This document shows positions 21,603 to 29,555 of a stretch of DNA of 32,978 nucleotides, one piece after another. The notes below the pieces were generated by a model that worked only from the letters and a program-made list of their open reading frames with translations, had not been told where the DNA came from and did not search any database. Location: NCBI GenBank assembly GCA_900752015.1, contig CAADTZ010000040.1, positions 1 through 32,978 on the forward strand, in the 5' to 3' direction. Made by a program: the position numbers and the translations under genes. This DNA comes from an uncultured Collinsella sp. GTDB taxonomy: Bacteria; Actinomycetota; Coriobacteriia; Coriobacteriales; Coriobacteriaceae. Position 1 is the first letter of the stretch. Every line of letters starts with the position of its first letter.

Positions 21603-22765
21603 TAATACAGGCCCGCCTCGCGAATGGCCTCGACAGCCAAAGCGATCTGATCGGGCGGTAGGACCAGCGCCATGCGCACGTGTCCCTCGCCCGAAGGACC
21701 AAAACTCGCGCCCGGCGTCACCACGACGCCGGCCTTCTCCATGAGCTCCTCGCAAAACGCCATGGAATCGGTGCGACCACCGGGAAGCTTGGCCCACACA
21801 AACATAGAGCCATGCGCGTTGGGACGCTCCCAGCCCAGGCCCTCAAGACCATCGCACAGGGCATCGCGGCGCTCCTGGTACTTCAGACGCTGCGCCTCGA
21901 CCTCATCGCGCGGACCGTTCAGGCAGGCGATAGCAGCCTTCTGGATCGGGAAGAACATACCGAAGTCAATCTGGCTACGCAGCTTGGCGAAGGCCGAGAC
22001 CACATCCTCGCGACCGACCAAAAAGCCGATACGCGCACCGGTGACGTTAAACGACTTGGAGAGCGAGAAGAACTCAACGCCCACCTCGAGCGCGCCGGGA
22101 TACTGCAAGAAGCTGCCGCCCGGCTCGCCGTCGAACACGATGTCGGAGTATGCGTTGTCGTGAACGATGAGCAGGTCGTGCTCGCGGGCGAAAGTGATGA
22201 TCTCCTCGTAGATCTCGGGCGTGCCCACCGAGCCGACCGGGTTCGCGGGCAGCGACACGATCATATACTTGGCACGATCGGCCACCTCGGGATCGATACC
22301 CGCCACATAGGGCAGGTAATTATGCTCGGCAACCAGCGGATAGTATTCGAGCTTGGCATCGGCGATCTTGGCACCCGCCTCAAAGACCGGGTAGCACGGA
22401 TCGGGAACCAGAATGGTGTCACCCGGATCGAGCAGGGCCAGGCCCAAATGGCCCACGCCCTCCTGCGTGCCGTTGCACGACTGCACCATAGACGGCGTAA
22501 TGCCCGAAACGCCAAAGCGACGCTCATAGTAATCGCACACGGCTTGCTTGAGTTCGGGCAGGTCGCGCAGGGCATACTTCCACATCTCGGGATCTTGGGC
22601 TGCCTGCGTGAGCGCCTCGACCACGTGGTCGTACGGCTTAAAGTCGGGCGTGCCCACGCTCATGTTGTAAATGGTCTTGCCCTGAGCCTTCAGCGCGAGA
22701 AGCTTGTTGTTGAGCGAGGCGAAGACCTCCGCGCCAAAGCGGTCGAGACGCTGCGATGCCTGCAT
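21602..22765 (-). CDS. Class I/II PLP aminotransferase, DAP-aminotransferase-like
   Basis: 387 residues; ATG 22765 follows AAAGGTGG, the frame being open 30 codons further into a terminator hairpin. Fold-type I aminotransferase: NMSVGTPDFKP (N-terminal substrate loop), SCNGTQEGVGHL, SLPANPVGSVG, HDNAYSDIVFDG and the PLP Schiff-base lysine K237 in SLSKSFNVTGARIGF; a C-terminal Arg in GHVRMALVLPP binds the substrate carboxylate. The overall pattern resembles the LL-DAP aminotransferase/DapC-like group. The organism has DapH but the lysine operon lacks the N-acetyl-aminooxopimelate aminotransferase, so this is a candidate for that step. An aspartate or alanine aminotransferase is equally possible from sequence alone. 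Confidence 0.87.
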   Translation of the reverse strand: MQASQRLDRFGAEVFASLNNKLLALKAQGKTIYNMSVGTPDFKPYDHVVEALTQAAQDPEMWKYALRDLPELKQAVCDYYERRFGVSGITPSMVQSCNGTQEGVGHLGLALLDPGDTILVPDPCYPVFEAGAKIADAKLEYYPLVAEHNYLPYVAGIDPEVADRAKYMIVSLPANPVGSVGTPEIYEEIITFAREHDLLIVHDNAYSDIVFDGEPGGSFLQYPGALEVGVEFFSLSKSFNVTGARIGFLVGREDVVSAFAKLRSQIDFGMFFPIQKAAIACLNGPRDEVEAQRLKYQERRDALCDGLEGLGWERPNAHGSMFVWAKLPGGRTDSMAFCEELMEKAGVVVTPGASFGPSGEGHVRMALVLPPDQIALAVEAIREAGLY

Positions 22766-22784
22766 GGTGCCACCTTTCGATATG

Positions 22785-22815
22785 AAAAACGCGGCGCTCC
22801 GACAAGAGCGCCGCG
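22785..22815 (-). terminator. Intrinsic terminator wedged before the aminotransferase start
   Basis: On the minus strand CGCGGCGCTC (22815-22806) pairs perfectly with GAGCGCCGCG (22799-22790), 6-base loop, then TTTTT (22789-22785). It follows the NAD synthetase gene by 69 bases but is only 20 bases before the aminotransferase ATG and about 10 before its ribosome site, so the latter's transcript either starts inside that gap or must read through. Confidence 0.85.
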
Positions 22816-22883
22816 CGATACGGGCCATCAGATTGCAAAAGTGTAACGCTTGCAACCCCCGTATTGGTTCAATTTAGCCAACC

Positions 22884-24863
22884 TTAGTCAACTGGATTGA
22901 GCGCGTCGATCTGCGCAAGCCACAGACGCGAGCTAGCGTCACTCGGCATACGCCAATCGCCGCGCGGGCTGAGCGTCACCGAGCCCACCTTGGGACCATC
23001 GGGCAGGCAGCTGCGCTTAAACTGCTGGGCAAAGAAGCGACGGTAGAACGTACGTAGCCACGTGTGGACGGTCTTGGCGTCGTAGACGCCCTCGAAGCTC
23101 TTGAGCGCCATGCGGTAGATCTTGCCCGGCTCAAAGCCAAAACGCAGCAGGTAGTAGAGGAAGTAGTCGTGCAACTCGTACGGGCCCACCAAATCCTCGG
23201 TCTTCTGCGCAATCTCGCCGTCGCCCGTGGGCGGCAGAAGCTCGGGGGACACCGGCGTATCGAGGATATCGAGCAAGACCTCGGCAATGCGCCCGCCAAA
23301 GACATCGGCGGCATAGCGTACCAGATGGCGCACAAGCGTCTTGGGCACGCTCGCGTTGACGGCGTACATGCTCATGTGGTCGCCGTTATAGGTAGCCCAG
23401 CCGAGCGCCAGCTCCGACAGGTCGCCCGTGCCAATGACAAAACCGCCAGCCTGGTTGGCCAGATCCATCAGAATCTGCGTACGCTCGCGCGCCTGGCTGT
23501 TCTCGTAGGTCACGTCCTGCACGGCCGGATCATGCTCAATGTCCTTGAAGTGCTGCTCCACAGCCGCGTGGATCGAAACCTCGCGGAAGCTCACGCCCAG
23601 GTCGCGGGCGAGCGACTCGGCATTCGACTTGGTGCGATGCGTCGTGCCAAAGCCGGGCATTGACACGGCAGTGATGCCTGTGCGCGGTAGCCCCAGCGCA
23701 TCAAAGGCGCGCACGGTCACGAGCAGTGCCAACGTGGAGTCTAGGCCGCCCGAAAGACCGATGACGGCCGCCTTGGTACCCGTATGGGCAAGGCGGGTCT
23801 TGAGGCCGGCGGTCTGCAGGTCGAGGATAGTCTCGCAACGCTCGGCCAGGTCGCCATGGTCGGCGGGCACAAAGGGAGCGCGAGGGAAGACACGGTCGAT
23901 GTCGCAAGCGTTGCGCAGGGCAGGAGCCTCGGAGAGCACGCCCTCAAACGAAAACTCAACGGTCGTGGCCTCCGGCGCATCGTCCGCGCGCGTCCACGTC
24001 GTCGAGCGGCGGCGCTCGGCAACCAGACGGTCAAGATCGACATCGGCGACGGCCATATCGCAAGTAAGCAGTTTGGTGGCGGCGAGCTTGGAGCCGTTTT
24101 CGTAGACGAGGTTCTCCCCCGCAAAGACCATGTCGGTCGTGGACTCGCCCTCGCTCGCGTCTGCATAGGCATAGGCACAGTACAGGCGCGCACTCTGATT
24201 GGAGATGAGGCTGCGGCGGTAATCTGCCTTACCGATAATCTCGTCCGAGGCCGACGGGTTGAGGATCACCGTCGCACCGGCAAGCGCCATCTCGGTCGAA
24301 GGGGGCGCCGGCACCCACAGGTCCTCACAAACCTCAACGCCCAACACCAGGTCCTCGGCACCCTCATCACAGCAACGGTAGATAAGCCCCGAACCCAGCG
24401 GAACCGGACCCTGACCGGCAAACTCGACCCACACGGGATCCGCAGGCGCCGGAGCAAACCAGCGACGCTCATAGAACTCGCCATAGTTGGGCAGATACTT
24501 CTTAGCCGTAAGACCCAAAAGCTCGCCCGCGCAGCACACGGCGGCGCAGTTGTAGATATTCTCGGCAACTGCAACGGGAAGACCGATAGTAAAGACAATC
24601 GGCAGCTCGCGGGTTTCATCGAGGATATGCACCAGAGCAGCCTCGCAGGCATGCAACAGCGTGCGATTGTGGAACAGGTCGGCCGCGGTATAGCCGGTCA
24701 GGTTAAGCTCGGGCAGCACCAGCGCGCGAACGCCACGCTCGGCAGCATCGCGAACAGCCGCCAGCGCAACCTCGGCATTGCCCTCGACATCGGCCACGCG
24801 AATCCGCGGCGACGCCGCCGCCACACGCAAAAAGCCATCAGACTGAGAAAGGTGAAGATTCAT
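22884..24863 (-). CDS. nadE: Glutamine-dependent NAD+ synthetase
   Basis: 659 residues from ATG 24863 (MNLHLSQSDGFLRVA), with GGGAG seven bases upstream. Two-domain enzyme: an N-terminal nitrilase-type glutaminase that releases ammonia, with the Glu-Lys-Cys triad E52 (LPELNLTGYT), a Lys in AKKYLPNYGEF and C179 (GVEVCEDLW); and a C-terminal synthetase with the PP-loop SGGLDS (371-376) that amidates deamido-NAD at the expense of ATP. Length fits the family of long, glutamine-using NadE rather than the short ammonia-dependent form. Ends in a terminator shared with the next gene. Last step of NAD synthesis, fitting the strong fermentative NAD turnover implied by ldh next door. Confidence 0.96.
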   Translation of the reverse strand: MNLHLSQSDGFLRVAAASPRIRVADVEGNAEVALAAVRDAAERGVRALVLPELNLTGYTAADLFHNRTLLHACEAALVHILDETRELPIVFTIGLPVAVAENIYNCAAVCCAGELLGLTAKKYLPNYGEFYERRWFAPAPADPVWVEFAGQGPVPLGSGLIYRCCDEGAEDLVLGVEVCEDLWVPAPPSTEMALAGATVILNPSASDEIIGKADYRRSLISNQSARLYCAYAYADASEGESTTDMVFAGENLVYENGSKLAATKLLTCDMAVADVDLDRLVAERRRSTTWTRADDAPEATTVEFSFEGVLSEAPALRNACDIDRVFPRAPFVPADHGDLAERCETILDLQTAGLKTRLAHTGTKAAVIGLSGGLDSTLALLVTVRAFDALGLPRTGITAVSMPGFGTTHRTKSNAESLARDLGVSFREVSIHAAVEQHFKDIEHDPAVQDVTYENSQARERTQILMDLANQAGGFVIGTGDLSELALGWATYNGDHMSMYAVNASVPKTLVRHLVRYAADVFGGRIAEVLLDILDTPVSPELLPPTGDGEIAQKTEDLVGPYELHDYFLYYLLRFGFEPGKIYRMALKSFEGVYDAKTVHTWLRTFYRRFFAQQFKRSCLPDGPKVGSVTLSPRGDWRMPSDASSRLWLAQIDALNPVD

Positions 24864-25066
24864 AAGAATGCTCCCGTGCGTAGACGCCATTCACAACAAT
24901 TAGCAAGCCCTATTGTAGTTCAACCGCCGGGTGTAACCGCATCCCACCAACTTGGTGAGTAATTGATGAGTTGATGGTATCTGTTAAATGTCACGTACGA
25001 TTCACATCTGGTGGGTACCCTGATGGCTGCATGAAACGAAGCAGATTTACACCGGGAGGGCCCCGT

Positions 25067-26011
25067 ATGACAACCAAGTACACCGACGCGCCGCGCACGC
25101 GCGTCATGACACCGGCCGCGCTCAACAACGGCGTTCACGAAAACCATTCCATCGGACAGACCATGGCCATCGCGCCCAAAAAGGGCCTGTTCGATGACAT
25201 TTCCATTCCTCAGATCATCGCCGGCGCCGCAGCCGCCGCCACAAGCGTCGCGCTTGCTTCCAAGATTGGTATCGCTGGTTCAGTAATTGGCGCCGCCGTG
25301 AGCTCGGTCATCACCGTTGTGTCCTCGCAGGTCTACCGCCACTTTATCTCTGCCAGCGCCAAAGCCCTCAAAGGTACGCACGCCGACGTCGACTACCCCG
25401 CCGGCGCCTATGAGCCCGTTGAGTTTGATGCCGAGGAGCACCTGGGCGGCGCCGCGACTACGCAAGAGATGCGCCAGATTGCGGGGCGCGCGACCACGGC
25501 GCGCGTCGCTCCCAACAGCTTGCGCGCCAAGGCGGCGGCAGAGCGCAGCCAGACGCAAAAGAAGGTCATCATCTTCTCGATCGCCATCGCCATCGTCGCG
25601 GTCATCGCCTGCACCGGTGCCATCCTTATCACCACCGCCGGTGAGGGTCTGGGCGAGCGCCCCGAGCCAATCCTTTCGTCGAGCACGACCGAGCACGACG
25701 CGGATAGCTCCGGTCAATCGCAAAGCCAGCAGGAGGACTCACAGGGCAACCCCGCATCCACCGACTCGTCCTCGAACACCCCCGATCAGTCGCAGAGTGC
25801 CGATTCCTCTACGAACAGCGGCGGCACGCAATCCGGCACGACCGACTCAAGCCAAACGACTGACGGCTCTCAGCCGAGCACGGGTGACCAGACGAGCGGC
25901 AATGCATCGGGCACGGGATCTACCGACAACAGCAACACCAGCAGCTCGAGCGGAACCGCGTCCGGCACGGCATCTGACAGCTCGAGCCAAGGCACGACAT
26001 CGGGTAACTAA
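25067..26011 (+). CDS. Membrane protein with Ser/Thr/Gly-rich external tail
   Basis: 314 residues; ATG 25067 behind GGGAGGG with 6-base spacing. In-frame upstream Met codons (24971, 25031) have no ribosome site. Layout: cytoplasmic N-terminus; a hydrophobic Ala/Gly/Val segment about 45-90 (IIAGAAAAATSVALASKIGI onward) that may be one or two helices; a loop to 165; a clear membrane helix about 168-192 (KVIIFSIAIAIVAVIACTGA); then about 115 residues of almost only Ser, Thr, Gly, Gln, Asn and Asp, probably exposed outside. No anchor or sorting motif follows the tail. I do not recognise a family; the tail is typical of surface-exposed, perhaps glycosylated, stalks. Divergent from nadE with 203 bases between. 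Confidence 0.72.
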   Translation: MTTKYTDAPRTRVMTPAALNNGVHENHSIGQTMAIAPKKGLFDDISIPQIIAGAAAAATSVALASKIGIAGSVIGAAVSSVITVVSSQVYRHFISASAKALKGTHADVDYPAGAYEPVEFDAEEHLGGAATTQEMRQIAGRATTARVAPNSLRAKAAAERSQTQKKVIIFSIAIAIVAVIACTGAILITTAGEGLGERPEPILSSSTTEHDADSSGQSQSQQEDSQGNPASTDSSSNTPDQSQSADSSTNSGGTQSGTTDSSQTTDGSQPSTGDQTSGNASGTGSTDNSNTSSSSGTASGTASDSSSQGTTSGN

Positions 26012-26045
26012 GCACGTTTGCCTCTCATAGATAACCGACCTGCAT

Positions 26046-26080
26046 AACGGGCGCGAACCGGCAACGGTCGCGCCCGTTTG
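26046..26080 (+). terminator. Hairpin after the Ser/Thr-rich membrane protein gene
   Basis: AACGGGCGCGA (26046-26056) pairs perfectly with TCGCGCCCGTT (26068-26078), followed by TTG only. The weak T-run makes termination partial. Confidence 0.6.
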
Positions 26081-26149
26081 CCTTGGGCGACGAGATGGCA
26101 AGCCCCGTGCGATGGTAAGATGCTTTGGTGTGTAAAGAGGAGATTTGCC

Positions 26150-27469
26150 ATGAGCAAGACAATAGTTAAGCCCACGCTATCGCTGGGCAACCACATCTAT
26201 CTGTATCGTCTGTTGCGCGACGCGATTGGGTGCGGCAAGCAAACGTTTATGACGCAGGTCGAGGAGGCGCTCGCCGCCGGCGACATGACCGCTTATGACC
26301 TGGGCTTCGAGTCCACGCGCGAGCTGCTCGAGGAGCTCGACGACTGCATTAGACTGACCGTCTTTAAGGGCGGTCGCCTGTATGCCACCGTCATCGCCAA
26401 CGATACCTGGGATGCCGCCCTTGCCAAGGGCGAGGACAAGCCCAAGGCAGCCAAGGGAGCCAAGCAGTCCTACAAAAAGAAAAAGCGCGGCGAGAAGGAC
26501 CTCAAGGCCGTGCGCCCTAAGCACGTTAAGCGTCCCGAGCCCGAAGCCATGGTTGAAGCCGCGCCGGAACCCGAGCCCGAGGCAGAGATCGAAGTCGCTA
26601 TTGAGGTAACAGCAGAAGCCGAAACCGAAATCGCCGCCACGACCGATTCCAAAGTCATATCCGAGCAGGAAGCCACTGCGGAGCTCGACGAGGCTCCCAA
26701 GTCGACAACCGAAGAAGCCGCTGACCAGCCTGAGACGCCTGCGTTCCAAAACAGCGATGTCTTTGGCGACGACTTTGGCGACGAGGCTGAGGACGATCAG
26801 TCCGACGAGCCCGCCGATCAAGGCGCTACCGAGTCGGCGCCGGAGCCCGAGACGCCGCAGCCCGCCATCTCGCTCACGGTCGTCTATGATCCCGAGAACG
26901 CCAACGCCGGCATCACCACCATGGCATCCACGCCCATCGAGGTAAAGCCGAGCGTCGAGAACGAGAACGCGACGCAGGTTGAGGTTGAAACTGCAGCTGC
27001 AGACGCGCCCGTCACCGTGGAGCCCGCAGATTCCACGATCAAGCCGAAAACGACGCCGGAGTCCGCACCCGTCATCGAGTCCGTGCTCACCTCTGCTTGC
27101 GACCAAATTCCCGCACCGGCACCGGCTTCGGCACCCGCAGCAGCCCCAGCCCCCGCACCTGCAGCGCCCGCCATCCCCAAGGACTTCCCCGTCGATTTCA
27201 CAACCGAGATCTTCTGCCCCGGCCCGCTTCTGCACCAGCTGTCAACCTATCTCCCCTACGGCGCCGACACCCTCGGCATCGTCGGCGAGTACTACTGGAT
27301 CGCCCGCGAGCGCGGTACCATCGAGGTCGCGCGAAACCGCGCAAGCTTCCCCCTGCGTTACACGCAGGCCGGCGAGCGCCGCGAAGTCACCGTGCGCATC
27401 CGCCGCAACACCACCGGCGGTCTCGGAGCCGCCTGGACCATCGATAAAGTCGAAGAATCCGAACAATAA
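26150..27469 (+). CDS. Protein with two small end domains joined by a long acidic linker
   Basis: 439 residues; ATG 26150 with GAGGAG (26137-26142) seven bases upstream. Residues 1-92 form a compact helical/strand domain (NHIYLYRLLRDAIGCGKQTF, GFESTRELLEELDDCIRLTV, FKGGRLYATVIA) whose pattern, a helical bundle then a short strand pair, is reminiscent of LOTUS/OST-HTH winged-helix RNA-binding domains. Residues 100-125 are Lys-rich (YKKKKRGEKDLKAVRPKHVK). About 130-340 is acidic, Pro/Glu/Ala-rich and repetitive, including an Ala-Pro run near 325-340. Residues 345-439 are a second folded domain (PGPLLHQLSTYLPYGADTLG, IGEYYWIARERGTIEVARNR-type strands). The function is unknown; RNA or nucleoprotein binding is a guess from the N-terminus and basic patch. 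Confidence 0.72.
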   Translation: MSKTIVKPTLSLGNHIYLYRLLRDAIGCGKQTFMTQVEEALAAGDMTAYDLGFESTRELLEELDDCIRLTVFKGGRLYATVIANDTWDAALAKGEDKPKAAKGAKQSYKKKKRGEKDLKAVRPKHVKRPEPEAMVEAAPEPEPEAEIEVAIEVTAEAETEIAATTDSKVISEQEATAELDEAPKSTTEEAADQPETPAFQNSDVFGDDFGDEAEDDQSDEPADQGATESAPEPETPQPAISLTVVYDPENANAGITTMASTPIEVKPSVENENATQVEVETAAADAPVTVEPADSTIKPKTTPESAPVIESVLTSACDQIPAPAPASAPAAAPAPAPAAPAIPKDFPVDFTTEIFCPGPLLHQLSTYLPYGADTLGIVGEYYWIARERGTIEVARNRASFPLRYTQAGERREVTVRIRRNTTGGLGAAWTIDKVEESEQ

Positions 27470-27471
27470 CG

Positions 27472-27513
27472 AAAAGCGGCTCAAATCCCGACTAGGATTT
27501 GAGCCGCTTTTAT
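27472..27513 (+). terminator. Terminator after the two-domain acidic-linker gene
   Basis: Perfect 17-bp stem AAAAGCGGCTCAAATCC (27472-27488) / GGATTTGAGCCGCTTTT (27495-27511), loop CGACTA, T-run TTTTA. Confidence 0.9.
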
Positions 27514-27546
27514 TAGCATTCATCGGTGTTTCGTAACAAACAGCGA

Positions 27547-27646
27547 GCGGGCCGCAAGTGCCCCAGGTTGCCGTGAAAGAGGAGCGACGCGTACTTCGGT
27601 ACGCGAGCGACGGTTTGAACGGCAAGATGGGGTGCTTGCGGCCCGC
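27547..27646 (+). ncRNA. Structured repeat element, copy B (possible RNA)
   Basis: Outer stem 27547-27564 pairs with 27629-27646 over 18 bp (two wobbles); inner stem TTGCCGT (27568-27574) / ACGGCAA (27619-27625); apical GCGTAC-TTCG-GTACGC (27589-27604). GTGAAAGAGGAG precedes the apical hairpin and GCGACGGTTTGAACG follows it, both shared with copy A. The outer stem differs wholly from copy A but is still paired, and the inner stem shows an A-T to C-G exchange. It lies between two convergent genes, as does copy A. Confidence 0.65.
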
Positions 27647-27647
27647 G

Positions 27648-27687
27648 CAGCGTCGAGCAGTTACGCGGTTTGGTAAAACCGCGTAAC
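27648..27687. repeat. GCAGCGTCGA plus GTTACGCGGTTT hairpin beside copy B
   Basis: GCAGCGTCGA (27648-27657) is the complement of the TCGACGCTGC found twice beside copy A, and GTTACGCGGTTT (27660-27671) / AAACCGCGTAAC (27676-27687) repeats hairpin 1 of copy A in inverted orientation. Ends just before the EttA stop codon. Confidence 0.8.
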
Positions 27688-27690
27688 AAA

Positions 27691-29370
27691 TTAGTCACGC
27701 GTCAGCTTGCGGTGAATACGATGCGGCTGGGCTGCGTCCTCGCCCAGGCGCTCGATGCGGTTGGCCTGATAGGCCTCGAAGTTGCCCTCGAACCAATACC
27801 AGTTGCCCGGATTCTCGTCGGTGCCCTCCCACGCCAGAATGTGCGTGGCGACGCGGTCCAAGAACATACGGTCGTGGCTAATGACCACCGAGCAGCCCGG
27901 GAACTCGAGCAGCGCCGCCTCGAGCGAGGACAGCGTCTCGACGTCGAGGTCGTTCGTGGGCTCATCGAGGAGCAGCAGGTTGCCGCCCTGTTTGAGCGTG
28001 AGCGCCAGGTTCAGACGATTGCGCTCGCCACCGGAGAGTACGCCAGCGCGCTTCTGCTGGTCCTGGCCCTTAAAGCCAAAGCTCGCCACATAAGCGCGGC
28101 TCGGAACCTCGGTCTCGCCGACCATCATGTGGTCCAGGCCATCCGAGACGACCTCCCACAGGTTCTTATCGGGGTCGATGCCAGAACGGTTCTGGTCGAC
28201 ATAGGAGATCTTGACGGTCTCGCCCACCTCGAGCTCGCCCGAAGTCAGCGGTTCCAGACCCACGATGGTCTTGAAGAGTGTGGTCTTACCGACACCATTG
28301 GGGCCGATGACGCCCACAATGCCGTTGCGCGGCAGGGTGAACGAAAGGTCATCGATGAGCACGCGACCGTCGAACTCCTTGTGCAGGTGATGGGCCTCGA
28401 GCACCTTGTTGCCCAGACGCGGGCCGACAGGGATGCGAATGTCAGTCCAGTCGAGCTTCTGGCTGGCGCGGGCCTCGGCCTCCATCTCCTCGTAGCGAGC
28501 AAGACGGGCCTTGTTCTTTGCCTGGCGAGCCTTGGGCGAGCTGCGTACCCACTCGAGCTCGGCCTCCATCCGCTTGGCGAGCTTGGCGTCACGGTTGCCC
28601 TGAGCCTCGATACGCGCGGCCTTGGTCTCCAGATACGTTGAGTAGTTGCCCTTGTAGGGATAAAGGTGACCGCGGTCAACCTCGCAGATCCACTCGGCAA
28701 CGTTATCCAGGAAGTAGCGATCGTGCGTAACGGCAAGCACCGCGCCCTGGTAGTTGTGCAGGAAGTGCTCGAGCCACAGGATCGACTCGGCGTCCAGGTG
28801 GTTCGTGGGCTCGTCGAGCAGCAGCAGGTCGGGAGCCTCGAGCAGCAGCTTGCACAGGGCCACGCGACGACGCTCGCCGCCGGAAAGCACGTTGACCGGC
28901 ATGTCGGAATCGGGCAGCTGCAGGGCGTCCATGGCCTGGCCGAGCTTGGAATCGATATCCCAGCCGTCGGCGGCGTCGATCTCGTCCTGGAGCTTGCCCA
29001 TCTCGGCCATGAGGGCGTCCATGTCGCAATCCGGGTCGCACATCTCCTCGCCGATCTTATTGAAGCGATCGACCTTGGCGATCATATCACCAAACGCCAT
29101 GCGCACGTTCTCGATGACGGTCTTGTCGTCATCGAGCGGCGGCTCCTGCTGCAGGATGCCCACAGTGTAGCCGGGGGTGAGCCTGGCATCGCCGTTGGAG
29201 ACCTCCTCGATGCCGGCCATGATCTTGAGCAGGGTCGACTTGCCCATGCCGTTGGGACCCACAACGCCGATCTTGGCACCGGGGTAGAAGCTCAGGGTCA
29301 CGTCGTCAAGGATCACCTTGTCGCCATGGGCCTTGCGAGCCTGATACATCTGGTAGATAAACTCCGCCAT
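27691..29370 (-). CDS. ettA: Energy-dependent translational throttle protein EttA (ABC-F)
   Basis: 559 residues, normal EttA length, starting at ATG 29370 (MAEFIYQMYQARKAHGDKVI), with AAAGGAT upstream. ABC-F ATPase without membrane domain: Walker A GPNGMGKST (38-46), signature LSGGERRRV, Walker B LLLLDEPTNHLD; second set GPNGVGKTT, LSGGERNRL, LLLLDEPTNDLD. The insert near 90-140 (IAKVDRFNKIGEEMCDPDCD onward) is the arm that contacts ribosomal protein L1, and the linker between domains is basic (RSSPKARQAKNKARLARYEE). EttA binds the ribosomal E site and couples early elongation to the ATP/ADP ratio. Single gene; plus-strand convergent neighbour is separated by the repeat element. Confidence 0.95.
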   Translation of the reverse strand: MAEFIYQMYQARKAHGDKVILDDVTLSFYPGAKIGVVGPNGMGKSTLLKIMAGIEEVSNGDARLTPGYTVGILQQEPPLDDDKTVIENVRMAFGDMIAKVDRFNKIGEEMCDPDCDMDALMAEMGKLQDEIDAADGWDIDSKLGQAMDALQLPDSDMPVNVLSGGERRRVALCKLLLEAPDLLLLDEPTNHLDAESILWLEHFLHNYQGAVLAVTHDRYFLDNVAEWICEVDRGHLYPYKGNYSTYLETKAARIEAQGNRDAKLAKRMEAELEWVRSSPKARQAKNKARLARYEEMEAEARASQKLDWTDIRIPVGPRLGNKVLEAHHLHKEFDGRVLIDDLSFTLPRNGIVGVIGPNGVGKTTLFKTIVGLEPLTSGELEVGETVKISYVDQNRSGIDPDKNLWEVVSDGLDHMMVGETEVPSRAYVASFGFKGQDQQKRAGVLSGGERNRLNLALTLKQGGNLLLLDEPTNDLDVETLSSLEAALLEFPGCSVVISHDRMFLDRVATHILAWEGTDENPGNWYWFEGNFEAYQANRIERLGEDAAQPHRIHRKLTRD

Positions 29371-29466
29371 ATGCCTGTTTTATCCTTTCTACCTGCTGTT
29401 TTCCTATTCTTGTTTCGCTTTAGTGGAAACGAAATGGAAAAACCAGCTCTGAAACGTAACGAAATA

Positions 29467-29488
29467 GGGGCATGGTTGCCCATACCCC
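29467..29488 (-). terminator. GNRA-loop hairpin after the sdpI gene
   Basis: On the minus strand GGGGTATGG (29488-29480) pairs with CCATGCCCC (29475-29467) through 9 bp with one G-U, around a GCAA loop, followed by TATTTCG. It may end the sdpRI transcript. Upstream of EttA nothing else definite is seen in 29371-29555. Confidence 0.45.
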
Positions 29489-29555
29489 CTAATACTACCT
29501 GGGAAAAGTTCCCCCGGAACATACTATGAACTGCGTACGCTAGTTTTCCGCAACC

